NCBI GenBank assembly: GCA_023391095.1
Contig: JAEWBN010000003.1
Span: 71,803 to 135,802 of the forward strand
Length of the DNA stretch: 64,000 nucleotides
DNA from: Pseudomonadota bacterium
GTDB lineage: Bacteria > Pseudomonadota > Alphaproteobacteria > Rhizobiales > Devosiaceae
Direction: 5' to 3'
Part shown: in pieces, positions 53,530 through 62,406 of the stretch
Layout of the letters: every line of letters begins with the position of its first letter
Numbering within the stretch: position 1 is the stretch's first letter
The notes under the pieces: generated by a model
Told to the model about the DNA's origin: nothing
The model's database searches: none
What the model saw: only the letters and a program-made list of their open reading frames with translations
Program-made: the position numbers and the translations under genes

Positions 53530-53775
53530 ATGTCCGCCGCAATCCGCCGCTACCACTACAAGCCCGAGACCCTGGAGCTTTCGCTCTGGTTCGGTCCGGG
53601 CTTTCGCCGCTACAATTATTTCGGCGTGCCCCAGCCGGTCTATGACGGCCTGGTCAATGCCCCCTCCAAGGGGCGCTATTTCAACGCGACCATCAAAGGC
53701 CGCTATGCCTGCCGGCTGGCCGATCCGTCCGCCATGCGCAACAGGCGCTGGCAGGACATCCGCTCGGCCTCGTGA
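53530..53775 (+). CDS. KTSC-domain protein
   Basis: An 81-residue single-domain KTSC protein: YHYKPETLELSLWFGPGFRRYNYFGVPQPVYDGL then APSKGRYFNATIKGRYACR. These small domains are found free or at the end of other proteins and in phages, with no proven function. The ATG at 53530 has CGGGAGAG before it. It is divergent from the GTA cluster and may share its control region. 128 bp without features follow it. Confidence 0.75.
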   Translation: MSAAIRRYHYKPETLELSLWFGPGFRRYNYFGVPQPVYDGLVNAPSKGRYFNATIKGRYACRLADPSAMRNRRWQDIRSAS

Positions 53776-53903
53776 CCCAATTTCTCGACCATGCCTGAAC
53801 TATAGCGCAGCACCGTCACGCGGGGATAAGTTCTGCCAATGCGCGCAAAAAAATCTGCGCCGGGGCCGGACGAGGCCTGCGCACAGGCCTTCCCCGCGCT
53901 GGC

Positions 53904-55136
53904 CTAGGTCTCCGACTCCACCCAGCGCGCCACACGCTTGAGCACGCGAAAATCGTCCTCCAGCGCAATCGCCGCTTCGGCCCGGCGCAGCGTCACCCGG
54001 GCAAAATCACGCGCCGCCCGGCGAAAGGCCGGATTGCATTCGGCCACCGTTTCCAGGCTCTTCATCAGCCGGATCATCACTTCCACGATCGCCGCGCCGT
54101 CGCGGGCCGTGGGCCGGAACACATCTTCCAGCACATCGGCAGGATTGATCGGCGACACAAGAATGCGGTCATAGCGCACGTCGACCGGCGCTTCGGTCCA
54201 GTCCAGCAGCAGGCGCGTCGCCGTATCGATGACCACGATGCCCGTGCCCGGATCGTTGATTCCCGCCGACATGGCCTTGTCGCCGATTTCCCCGAGCACG
54301 ATCATGCCGTAGCGAGGATCCGACTCGAAGGTGCGGCTTTCCCCCACGACAAAGCAGTCGGACAGCTCCTCGCGCACTCCTTCCCCCAGCGTCCCCTCGA
54401 CCAGCATCAGCGGCCGCACCGGGGTTGCATAGGTGCCCGGCCGTGCCATCACGCAGATGGTGAGGCCATGCTCCTCGGCCAGTTGCTGGAGCGCCGGCAT
54501 GTCGCAATGCTGCACATAGCCTGATTTCGGCGCAGGGATCGGCTCCCCCGTCCCCTCCCCCTCGAGCTGGCGCCCGCCGAGAAAGGGATATTCGGTCATC
54601 ACGCCGATGGCGTCACGCGTCGCCTTTTCCACGGCATTGATCGTGTAGCCCACCCGGCCGATGGCTGAAATCTGCCCGATCCAGCGGATCAGCGAGGTGA
54701 CCACCAGCACGACGACGCCCAGCGTCACGACAAACAGGAACAGCCGTCCGGCCTCGCTATAGATGCCGATGGAAAGCCCGATAATTCCCACGATGGAAAA
54801 CAGAAAGGCCCCGATAAAGACCGAGATCGAGGTCTGCGCCCTGAGGTCCCCGGCAATCAGCGGCACAGCGCGCGGCGTGGTCGCCGCCGACGCCCCGGAG
54901 AAGGCGCTGACCACCGTCGACAGCGCAAAAACCGCCACCGTGAGCAGGCTTGAGGCGAGGATCTGCAATATCGTCTGCACGGCATTGGCCGGCATGACAA
55001 AGGGCAGTTCTTCCGGCGCGTAGAGGGCCAGGAAATAGGCGATGACGATGGTCAGCAGCGCTATGCCCGAGAACGCCGCCGGCAGGAACCACATCCGCTG
55101 CACCAGCTGGCGCAGCTTGAAGCGCAGGTAACTCAT
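53904..55136 (-). CDS. DUF2254 inner-membrane protein
   Basis: A 410-residue protein with four membrane helices in residues 15-170 (FSGIALLTIVIAYFLALYA; LLTVAVFALSTVVSAFSGA; VFIGAFLFSIVGIIGL; LFLFVVTLGVVVLVV) and a soluble C-terminal domain. The ALSTVVSAFSGASAATTPR segment is the DUF2254 hallmark. Function unknown. It is 86 bp downstream of the Hsp70-like gene and may share its transcript. Confidence 0.85.
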   Translation of the reverse strand: MSYLRFKLRQLVQRMWFLPAAFSGIALLTIVIAYFLALYAPEELPFVMPANAVQTILQILASSLLTVAVFALSTVVSAFSGASAATTPRAVPLIAGDLRAQTSISVFIGAFLFSIVGIIGLSIGIYSEAGRLFLFVVTLGVVVLVVTSLIRWIGQISAIGRVGYTINAVEKATRDAIGVMTEYPFLGGRQLEGEGTGEPIPAPKSGYVQHCDMPALQQLAEEHGLTICVMARPGTYATPVRPLMLVEGTLGEGVREELSDCFVVGESRTFESDPRYGMIVLGEIGDKAMSAGINDPGTGIVVIDTATRLLLDWTEAPVDVRYDRILVSPINPADVLEDVFRPTARDGAAIVEVMIRLMKSLETVAECNPAFRRAARDFARVTLRRAEAAIALEDDFRVLKRVARWVESET

Positions 55137-55222
55137 AAGGCGTCCTCGGTCAGGTTCGCCTCCACTACAGCGTGGCGGGGCGCGAAATGCAACCGCGCGC
55201 CGCCGCTGGCTTTTCCGCCGCC

Positions 55223-56482
55223 TCAGGCGCCGAAGACGCGCCGCGCCTCCAGCGCCAGCCCCAGGCCGACGCTGCCCAGCACATCGGTGCGCACGATCTC
55301 GGCGTCCGGAAAAAGGCCGCTCAACCGGCCGGCTACGGCTGGCACCAGCGTCGAACCGCCCGTCAGGATTAGGCTGTCCACATCGCCCGGATTGACCCCC
55401 GCGCGCTTGAGCGTCTCACCAATGGTGGCTTCCAGCCGCCCCACGGACTCCGCCAGTGCCGCTCCAAGCTGCCCCACAGTGATGGTTGTCCGGATCGTCC
55501 GGTCGCGCACGTCAAATAGAAATTCGGTTCCATCGACATCGGAGAGCGCGATCTTGGCCGCTTCCACCGCGCCGGTCAGGCGATGCCCCAGCCGATCCTC
55601 GACCAGCATCATCATGGTCTCGACCCGCTCGGCCTCCACCGCTTCGCGCATGGTCGAGCGCAGATCGCGCAGGGCCTGTGCGTCATAGAGCCGGTTGATC
55701 CGGTGCCAGGTGGAAAGGTCGTAATAGGGCGCCACCGGCAGATGGCGCTTGCCATCCCGGGTGAGCGATCCCAGCCCCAGTTCCGGCATGACCCGGCTCA
55801 TCGAGAGCAGCCGGTCAAAGTCCGTGCCGCCGATATGCACGCCCGCCGTCGCCAGAATATCGGCCGAGCGATCCGCGGCCCCGGCCCTGTCAGGCGACAC
55901 CCGCACCAGCGAAAAGTCCGATGTACCGCCGCCAAGGTCAACGATCAGCGCCAGTTTTTCCGACCCCACCTGCCGCTCATAGTCCAGCGCCGCTGCAATC
56001 GGCTCAAACTGAAATTCGATATGCCGGAACCCCTGCGCCCGGGCCGCGGCTTCCAGCTGGTCCTGCGCCGCCCGGTCAGCGTCGGGGTCGTCATCGACAA
56101 ACTGCACCGGCCGGCCCATCACCACCTCGGTCAGCTCGCCATCCAGCACCCGTTCGGCGCGTCGCTTCAGCTCCGCAATATAGACGCCGATGATCTCGCC
56201 GAAGCCCATGCGCCGGGCCTTGATGCGGGTCGTGTCATTGAAGAGCGCCGTGCCCAAAACGCTTTTGAGCGAACGCATAAGCCGCCCTTCCGCGCCGGTC
56301 ACATATTCGCCCACCGCCGCCCGGCCGAAATGGGTCTGGTTATCCTCGAAGCCGAAAAACAGCACGCTGGGCATGGTCTGCTGCCCGTTTTCGAGCGGCA
56401 AAAGATGCGGCGCGCCATCCCCGCCGACGCGGCCCAACGTGGAATTGGACGTGCCAAAGTCGAGGCCGCAAGCCAGTGTCAT
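55223..56482 (-). CDS. Hsp70-family protein, YegD type
   Basis: The 419-residue product has only the actin-like ATPase fold of Hsp70 (CGLDFGTSNSTLGRV at the start, LIVDLGGGTSDFSLV near 193, LTGGSTLVPAVAGRL near 373) and no substrate-binding domain. This matches E. coli YegD, a putative chaperone-like protein of unknown client. The ATG at 56482 opens directly on the phosphate-1 motif; a longer frame to 56635 runs into repeat sequence. Confidence 0.88.
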   Translation of the reverse strand: MTLACGLDFGTSNSTLGRVGGDGAPHLLPLENGQQTMPSVLFFGFEDNQTHFGRAAVGEYVTGAEGRLMRSLKSVLGTALFNDTTRIKARRMGFGEIIGVYIAELKRRAERVLDGELTEVVMGRPVQFVDDDPDADRAAQDQLEAAARAQGFRHIEFQFEPIAAALDYERQVGSEKLALIVDLGGGTSDFSLVRVSPDRAGAADRSADILATAGVHIGGTDFDRLLSMSRVMPELGLGSLTRDGKRHLPVAPYYDLSTWHRINRLYDAQALRDLRSTMREAVEAERVETMMMLVEDRLGHRLTGAVEAAKIALSDVDGTEFLFDVRDRTIRTTITVGQLGAALAESVGRLEATIGETLKRAGVNPGDVDSLILTGGSTLVPAVAGRLSGLFPDAEIVRTDVLGSVGLGLALEARRVFGA

Positions 56483-57077
56483 CAAAGCCGTCCATTTGCC
56501 GGGGTACGCGAAGGACCGGCCTTTTAGGGAAGTTGCCGCCCTATGGCAATGGCCCGTACCGCCACATCCCCACTCCCACGCTGCCCACGGGCCCGACCCG
56601 AGGGAAGCACCGTGTGTCGCGCAAAACCAAGCCAATCCACGCGCAGGGTAATGTGCCCGAACCGACCACCGGCCCCCACCTCCCGCTCAACGGGCGAGGC
56701 AAGCGCAGCTTGGCCCGCAGGGCCTAGCGCAGCTCGGACGGGGTGACCACGCGCTGGGTCCGAGTGCGCGCACACCCCACCCCAGCCCTCCCCGTCAAGG
56801 GGAGGGTGCCGCACCGCGATCGCCTCGTCATACTGGCCTTCCCCGCCCCCTCATCGTCACCCTCGGGCCTGACCCGAGAGGGCTGCATCTCCCTGTGTCA
56901 GCGAACAATGAGCCTCTGCCTAAACCCACCGGCCCCCGCCTCCCCCTAGACGGGGGAGGCAAGCGAAGCTTGGCCCGAAGGGCCCTAGCGCAGCTCGGAG
57001 GGGGTGCCCACGCGCTGGGTCCGAGTGCGTGTGCACCCAACCCCAGCCCACCCCGTCAAGGTAGGGGGCCTTCCGCC
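56483..57077. repeat. Long non-coding gap with two large intergenic repeats (family A variants)
   Basis: About 595 bp with no gene. Two related units of some 140 bp, about 56676-56816 and 56936-57070, share CCGCCTCCC...GGCGAGGCAAGCG-CAGCTTGGCCCG, the AGCGCAGCTCGGA...GGGGTG segment and CACGCGCTGGGTCCGAGTGCG. They resemble the 182-bp units at 62.4 kb but carry AGGCAAGCG where those carry AGGTACCG. Between them (about 56858-56880) lies the CCCTCGGGCCTGACCCGAG palindrome also present at 44.7 kb. Confidence 0.75.
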
Positions 57078-57707
57078 CTAAGCCGCCTTCTTGCGCTTTT
57101 CGGGCTTGCCGCGCAGGTCGACCACTTCCAGCCGGCCGATACCGCGGCGCTGGGCCTTTTTCACGGCCTGCGCCGTCTGGCTTGGCAGGCCCTTGTCGAA
57201 ACTGCCCTGCGGATTGACCGCCACCAGGCCAACGCTCAGCGTCACCTGTCCGGCATGGCTCTGCCGGTTGGGCAGGTCGCATTTGCGCACCGCAGCCGCG
57301 ATGCGTCCGCAGAGGTCGCGCGCCATGGTGACGGGCATGTCCGGCAGGATCAGCATGAAGCCTGCCCGGCCGGCGCGCACGCAGCGGTCTTCCGGCCGCG
57401 TCAGCAGGCAGCGAATGGTCTGGTCGAGCGTGCGCAGCGTTTCGTCGACGCTCTCGCGCCCATAGGCGGCAAAATATTCGGTGTAGAGGTCGAGCTCCAG
57501 CGCCACCGCACAGAGCGACACATTGCGCTCGCCGGCCAGCGCCCAGCCGCGCCGCAGCTCTTCGTCCACCATGCGGGCCGGCCGATTCTTGCTCTTGGCA
57601 ATGGCGGACTGCCCATAGGCCGGCTCGGCGCTGGCCGGACGGCGGCCAAGCGCCACGCGCACCCGTGTCCAGAACCCGTCCCGTCCGCTGGCTGCCTCAA
57701 TACTCAT
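57078..57707 (-). CDS. Degenerate GGDEF-domain protein
   Basis: A 209-residue soluble protein. Residues about 55-190 follow the GGDEF fold (LCAVALELDLYTEYFAAYGRE, then CVRAGRAGFMLILPDMP where R-x-GGDEF-x-LLP is expected, then VTLSVGLVAVN), but the GGDEF motif reads GRAGF, so cyclase activity is not expected. The C-terminus is Lys/Arg-rich (GKPEKRKKAA). It could bind c-di-GMP or GTP or act by protein contact. Confidence 0.65.
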   Translation of the reverse strand: MSIEAASGRDGFWTRVRVALGRRPASAEPAYGQSAIAKSKNRPARMVDEELRRGWALAGERNVSLCAVALELDLYTEYFAAYGRESVDETLRTLDQTIRCLLTRPEDRCVRAGRAGFMLILPDMPVTMARDLCGRIAAAVRKCDLPNRQSHAGQVTLSVGLVAVNPQGSFDKGLPSQTAQAVKKAQRRGIGRLEVVDLRGKPEKRKKAA

Positions 57708-57781
57708 TCTGCCTGTCCTGGGCCCGTCAATTTGGCTCCGATCTGGCCATACTATGGTTAACGGGCCGTAAGCATTTCTGC

Positions 57782-58237
57782 CTAGAGGTGCTCTGGCGGC
57801 TCATATTCGGGCCAGTCGACGGCGTGTTCTTCCCAGTCTTCCGGGTCGATTTCCGTTTCGAGAAACGTGCGACCCTTGACCGAAACGCCCACATCCACAA
57901 CCGTCTGCGGGTCGCCCGAAACCAGCGGATGCCACCAGGCCAGCCCCTTGCCCTCGGCCAGCCGCCGATAGGCGCAGGTCGTTGGGATCCAGGGGATTTC
58001 CCGTACATTGTCCGGCGTCAGCTTGATGCAATCGGGCACGATGGCCTGCCGGTTGGGGTAGTCGGTGCAGCCGCAGGTATCGCCATCGAGCAGCTTGCAG
58101 CGCACGTCAGACGTGATCAGCGTGCCCGTATCCTCGTCCTCGAGCTTGATCAGGCAGCATCGCCCGCATCCGTCGCAGAGCGCTTCCCACTCCGCCGGGG
58201 ACATTTGTTCGAGCGTTTTTTCTTCCCAGAAGGCCAT
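57782..58237 (-). CDS. YcgN-family cysteine-cluster protein
   Basis: A 151-residue UPF0260/YcgN protein. The family cluster CDGCGRCCLIKLEDEDTG near residue 21 and later Cys residues (VRCKLLDGDTCGCTDYPNR, PDCIKL, TTCAYRRL) probably bind a metal or iron-sulphur centre. Function is unknown across the family. Divergent from the PBP1A gene. Confidence 0.85.
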   Translation of the reverse strand: MAFWEEKTLEQMSPAEWEALCDGCGRCCLIKLEDEDTGTLITSDVRCKLLDGDTCGCTDYPNRQAIVPDCIKLTPDNVREIPWIPTTCAYRRLAEGKGLAWWHPLVSGDPQTVVDVGVSVKGRTFLETEIDPEDWEEHAVDWPEYEPPEHL

Positions 58238-58371
58238 GTTTACTCATCGGCGTTTAAGCTGTTGCCGGTTTGCGCTTGCCTGAGGGCAATGGCAATCATA
58301 TTCCAGCGATTGTGTTGCGCTGCCAGCGCCGAACCGGCCACAGTGCGACCAACGAGGCTCCGGGGACCGGC

Positions 58372-60531
58372 GTGCAGGATCCGTTCTACACCAAGGAAAA
58401 AAAGCGCAAGCGCGCCGGCGGCATGCTGGCGGCCGATGCGTGGCTCGATTCCTCGCTTTATGAATTCTGGCAGGCGCTGGGCCGGGGCTATACGCGCTAC
58501 CAGGATTTCATGAGCCGCTTCCATGTCAGCGGATTGAAGCGGTTTTTTGTCGAGATCTTCTCGGATGCTTTCACCTTCGGCGCCATCGGCGCCGTGCTGA
58601 TGACGGCCCTGGCCATGCCGGCCTTCGACATCATCGACCGCGGCGTGCTCAACAAGGCCGAGGACTATGCCGTCGTCTTCCTGGACCGCTTCGGCAATGA
58701 AATCGGCCGCCGCGGCATCCGTTCGGACGATTCGGTGGCGCTCGACCAGATGCCGGACTACCTGATCAAGGCGACCCTCGCGACCGAGGACCGGCGGTTC
58801 TACGAGCATTTCGGCGTCGACGTTGTCGGCACCCTGCGCGCCCTGGCCACCAATGCCGCGGGCGAAACGAGCCTGCATGGCGGGTCCTCCATCACCCAAC
58901 AGCTGGCCAAGCAGCTGTTCCTCTCGTCCGAACGCACGCTGGAGCGCAAGATCGTCGAGGCCTTCCTCTCGGTCTGGCTCGAATGGCACTATTCCAAGGA
59001 CGAAATCCTCAAGCTCTACCTTGACCGCGCCTATATGGGCGGCGGCAATTTCGGCGTCGTCGCCGCGGCCGAATACTATTTCGGCAAGCGTATCCAGGAC
59101 ATCTCGCTGGCCGAGGCGGCCATGCTGTCGGGCCTCTACAAGGCCCCAGGCCGCTGGGCGCCCCATATCGACCTTGCCGCCGCGCGCGGCCGCGCCAATG
59201 TGGTGCTGACCAACCTCGTCGCCGCTGGCTTCCTCACCGAAGGCCAGGTCACGGCCGCCCGCCGCCATCCGGCAACCCCGGTCCAGCGCGTCGCCGAAAC
59301 CAATTCGCCCAATTATTTCCTCGACTGGGCCTTCGAGGAAGCCAAGCGCACCATCGAGACCAGCGGCGCGCCGGGCAATAACTTCATCGTCCGCACCACC
59401 ATCGACACGACGCTGCAGCGCTATGCCGAGGAGGCCATCACCTCGGTCATCCGCGAACAGGGCGAGCAATATCGCGTCGAACAGGGCGCCATGGTGGTGA
59501 CCGACACCGAGGGCGCCATTCGCGCCATGGTGGGCGGCACCGATTACGCCAAGAGCCAGTTCAACCGCGCCATCGTCTCCAATCGCCAGCCCGGCTCCTC
59601 TTACAAGCCCTTCGTCTATGCCGAAGCCATCGAGCAATTGGGCCTCAAGCCCACCGACACCATTTCGGACCGTCCGGTCTGCATTGGCGACTGGTGCCCG
59701 CAGAATTACGGCCGCAGCTACAAGGGCCAGACCACGCTGATCAGCGCCTTCGCCTCCTCGATCAACACGGTGCCCGTCACCCTCTCGATCAAGACCGGCC
59801 GCGACAAGATCGCCGAGCTCAGCTACCGCATGGGCCTGCGCCAGGAATATCCTGTCACCCGTTCGCTGGCCCTGGGCGTGGCCTCGGTTTCGGTGCTCGA
59901 CATGACCTCGTCCTACGCGGTCTTTGCCAATCGCGGCCTCAAGACCCCCGCCTATGGCATCATGCGCATGACCACGCCTTTGGGCGACCTCGTTTACGAA
60001 CACGACCCCGACGAGGGCCATGAGCGCGTGCTCTCCGAGCAGACCGTGGCCTATATGAACCAGATGATGCGCGCCGTGGTCACCTCGGGCACCGGACGGC
60101 GCGCCGAGATCGAGGGCGTCCCCACCCTGGGCAAGACCGGCACCACCACGTCCTATCGCGATGCCTGGTTTGCCGGCTTTACCGGCAATTACGTCGCCGC
60201 CGTCTGGTTCGGAAACGACGATTATCGCGCCACCAATGACCTCACCGGGGGCCTGCTGCCCACCATCGCCTGGCAGAAATTCATGGCCTATGCCCACACC
60301 AATATCGAGATCAAGCCGGTCTTCGGGGTGGACTTCGAGCCGGCCCAGACCGTGATCGCCGAGGCCGACCCGGCCGAAATCGAAGAGATCGATGCCCGCC
60401 CGCCCGGCCTCAAGCCAGCGGCCGCGCGCAAGCTGCTCGACCTGGCCGACCGGCTCGACACCACGCTGTCCCGTCTCAGCCCGCCTGCCGATACGGCCAG
60501 CGTGCCGGGCGCGCCGCCGGCCGAACTCTGA
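58372..60531 (+). CDS. Penicillin-binding protein 1A, bifunctional peptidoglycan synthase
   Basis: This protein polymerises glycan strands and crosslinks peptides. It has a cytoplasmic basic N-terminus, a membrane helix (FGAIGAVLMTALAMPAF), a GT51 transglycosylase domain with the catalytic Glu in ATEDRRFYEHFGVD, then the transpeptidase with SSYK (active Ser near 409), SxN in ASSINT and KTGTTT. GTG 58372 is preferred (GGGGA before it, product begins with basic QDPFYTKEKKRKR), giving 719 residues; an in-frame TTG at 58270 would add 34 residues. The gene lies alone, followed by the DUF1214 gene. Confidence 0.9.
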   Translation: MQDPFYTKEKKRKRAGGMLAADAWLDSSLYEFWQALGRGYTRYQDFMSRFHVSGLKRFFVEIFSDAFTFGAIGAVLMTALAMPAFDIIDRGVLNKAEDYAVVFLDRFGNEIGRRGIRSDDSVALDQMPDYLIKATLATEDRRFYEHFGVDVVGTLRALATNAAGETSLHGGSSITQQLAKQLFLSSERTLERKIVEAFLSVWLEWHYSKDEILKLYLDRAYMGGGNFGVVAAAEYYFGKRIQDISLAEAAMLSGLYKAPGRWAPHIDLAAARGRANVVLTNLVAAGFLTEGQVTAARRHPATPVQRVAETNSPNYFLDWAFEEAKRTIETSGAPGNNFIVRTTIDTTLQRYAEEAITSVIREQGEQYRVEQGAMVVTDTEGAIRAMVGGTDYAKSQFNRAIVSNRQPGSSYKPFVYAEAIEQLGLKPTDTISDRPVCIGDWCPQNYGRSYKGQTTLISAFASSINTVPVTLSIKTGRDKIAELSYRMGLRQEYPVTRSLALGVASVSVLDMTSSYAVFANRGLKTPAYGIMRMTTPLGDLVYEHDPDEGHERVLSEQTVAYMNQMMRAVVTSGTGRRAEIEGVPTLGKTGTTTSYRDAWFAGFTGNYVAAVWFGNDDYRATNDLTGGLLPTIAWQKFMAYAHTNIEIKPVFGVDFEPAQTVIAEADPAEIEEIDARPPGLKPAAARKLLDLADRLDTTLSRLSPPADTASVPGAPPAEL

Positions 60532-60654
60532 CCCCGCTTTCCACCGCCGCGCCGCGACAAAGCCGCTTCCGCGACGCACCCGCCATTGCTACAAGCCTTG
60601 AAACCCGGCCAGCCCCTGCGGCGGCCCTGTCAGCAACCGGGAGAGACTGACCGC

Positions 60655-61230
60655 GTGCGCTTCGTTCTCCGACTTCTCCTGGCGATCGCGGTGGCACTGG
60701 GCATCGGCTTTGGTCTGAGCTATTACGCGCTGACCGACGGGCGCCTGTTCGGCGCGGTGCAGATCGGGGCCTGGACCGCCTGGCCCGATAGCGGCGCCCC
60801 CGCACCCAATCCCTATACGCGCGGCCATATCGTGCGCGAATCCGCCCTGCAACTGGGCCGCGCCGAGGGTCTGCAGTTCGTCGCCACCACCGACGACAGT
60901 GGCGAGCCGCTTCGGCTCGACTGCACCTATGTGCTGGCCGGCCGCGTCCCCGTCTCGACCTTCTGGACGCTGGTCGCGGTGGACCCTGCCTGGACCAACC
61001 TCGCCGCCCCCGACACCGATGGTGCCCTGCGCTCGAGCCAGTTGGCCCGCAATAATGACGGCAGCTTCACCATCCATGTCGGCACCATCCTGCGCCCCGG
61101 CAACTGGCTCGAACTGACCGGCAGCGGCCCCATGACCCTGGCGCTCACCCTTTACGACACCACCGCCCTTTCCGGCTTCAGCGCCGATGATATGCGCCTG
61201 CCCGCCATCACGCTGGAGGGCTGCGCATGA
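60655..61230 (+). CDS. DUF1214 membrane-anchored protein
   Basis: The GTG at 60655 (GGGAGAG before it) opens on the hydrophobic helix FVLRLLLAIAVALGIGFGL; a start at 60586 has no support. The 191-residue product ends with the DUF1214 strand pattern (SFTIHVGTILRPGNWLEL). It overlaps the DUF1254 gene by 4 bases; these two small genes form a conserved pair in Hyphomicrobiales, corresponding to halves of a larger DUF1254-DUF1214 protein found elsewhere. Function unknown. Confidence 0.82.
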   Translation: MRFVLRLLLAIAVALGIGFGLSYYALTDGRLFGAVQIGAWTAWPDSGAPAPNPYTRGHIVRESALQLGRAEGLQFVATTDDSGEPLRLDCTYVLAGRVPVSTFWTLVAVDPAWTNLAAPDTDGALRSSQLARNNDGSFTIHVGTILRPGNWLELTGSGPMTLALTLYDTTALSGFSADDMRLPAITLEGCA

Positions 61231-61778
61231 TCCGCACCCTCCTCTGGCTGCTTGGCGGCGCGATCCTGGGCGGCATTATCCACATCGTGGTGATCCTCAC
61301 CCTGCCGCTTCTCGCAGAGGAAACGGCCTGGACCCGCATCGGCGCGCTCAATGCGCAAAACAGGATCGTCACCCTGCCCCGTCCCGCGCCGGGCGAGCCC
61401 AATCCGCTCCACCTCGACCCCGAGCTGGTTTACGGCGTCTGCCAGGTCGATCTCAGCGAAGGTCCGGCCTTTATCAGCGGCACCCTGCCGGACGCTTTCT
61501 GGTCCGTCGCCGTTTATAATGATGCCGGCGTCGTCACCTATTCCACCACCAATCGCGACGGCATCGGCCAGACGCTGGACATGGGCATTTTCAACGCCGC
61601 CCAGACCCGCCTTCTGGCCCAGCAGCAGATCGACATCGTCGACGGCCTTCTCGTGGTCGAATCCACCACCGACCAACTCTTTGTCCTCATCCGCCTCTCC
61701 CCACCGCAGGAAGTCATGCGCGACCGCTTCGAAGCCGAAGTCGCCGACATCACCTGCCGGCCGCGTCCGGTGGGATGA
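61227..61778 (+). CDS. DUF1254 membrane-anchored protein
   Basis: A 183-residue protein with one N-terminal membrane helix (LLWLLGGAILGGIIHIVVIL) and a soluble DUF1254-like domain (DPELVYGVCQVDLSEGPAFISGTLP, FWSVAVYNDAGVV). It is translationally coupled to the DUF1214 gene and both domains should face the periplasm. The stop codon lies inside the left arm of a perfect 14-bp inverted repeat. Confidence 0.82.
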   Translation: MIRTLLWLLGGAILGGIIHIVVILTLPLLAEETAWTRIGALNAQNRIVTLPRPAPGEPNPLHLDPELVYGVCQVDLSEGPAFISGTLPDAFWSVAVYNDAGVVTYSTTNRDGIGQTLDMGIFNAAQTRLLAQQQIDIVDGLLVVESTTDQLFVLIRLSPPQEVMRDRFEAEVADITCRPRPVG

Positions 61779-61806
61779 GTTATAGAAACGGGTTCTATAA
61801 CTCATC
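61774..61806. promoter_or_regulatory. Perfect AT-rich inverted repeat, 14-bp arms
   Basis: GATGAGTTATAGAA (61774-61787), loop ACGGG, TTCTATAACTCATC (61793-61806). The left arm includes the DUF1254 stop, and the repeat ends 36 bp before the Nudix start. The low GC content and perfect symmetry stand out; a bidirectional terminator without T-run or an operator for the Nudix gene are both possible. Confidence 0.5.
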
Positions 61807-61842
61807 GGCCCTCAACCTTTCCGGAAGCAGGTACCAAAAACC

Positions 61843-62406
61843 ATGACCCCCGACGCTTTCCGCCAGGCCCTTGCGGGCGTCGTGCAGCGCTATCTTTCGG
61901 AGGTCGCCGGGCCGGGCGAATACCTGTCGCTGCTGCGTTGGCAGATGGAGCAAGGGGACGCGCTCGACCAGCGCACGACCTTTCCCGGCCATGTCACCAC
62001 CAGCGCCATCGTGCTTTCGCCCGACCACCGGCAAACTCTTCTGATCGACCACGTCACCATCGGCCGCTGGCTGCAGCCGGGCGGTCACTACGAACCGGCG
62101 ACGTACTTCCATCTCTCGGCCATGCGCGAAGCCGTCGAGGAAACCGGCGTCACCAGCCTCGCCCTTCATCCCTGGCACAGGGGCAGCGACTTGCCGCTGG
62201 TCATCGACAGCCACGACGTTCCCGGCAAGGCCGCCCGCAACGAGCCGCCACATATCCACCACGACCTTCAATACATCTTCGTGGCCGACCCGCTGGCTCC
62301 CCTCACCGCCCAGCTCGACGAAGTCCACGCGGCCCGCTGGTCGCCTCTCGCGGACCTCGCCGCCATCTCCCCCAAAGGCTTTGCCCGGATCAAGGCCCTC
62401 GCCTGA
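61843..62406 (+). CDS. Nudix hydrolase
   Basis: A 187-residue Nudix-fold protein. The box reads GGHYEPATYFHLSAMREAVEETGV: the REAVEETGV half that binds metal is intact, while the first Glu of the G-x5-E part is Thr, a variation seen in some subfamilies. Preceding LLIDHVTIGRWLQPGGH fits NTP- or ADP-sugar-type members. Substrate cannot be assigned. ATG 61843 has a GGAAGCAGG site a little upstream. Confidence 0.85.
   Translation: MTPDAFRQALAGVVQRYLSEVAGPGEYLSLLRWQMEQGDALDQRTTFPGHVTTSAIVLSPDHRQTLLIDHVTIGRWLQPGGHYEPATYFHLSAMREAVEETGVTSLALHPWHRGSDLPLVIDSHDVPGKAARNEPPHIHHDLQYIFVADPLAPLTAQLDEVHAARWSPLADLAAISPKGFARIKALA

Noticed and set aside
58240..60579. A 779-codon frame antisense to PBP1A
   Set aside because: Shadow of a GC-rich gene. 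The forward strand carries transglycosylase and transpeptidase motifs.
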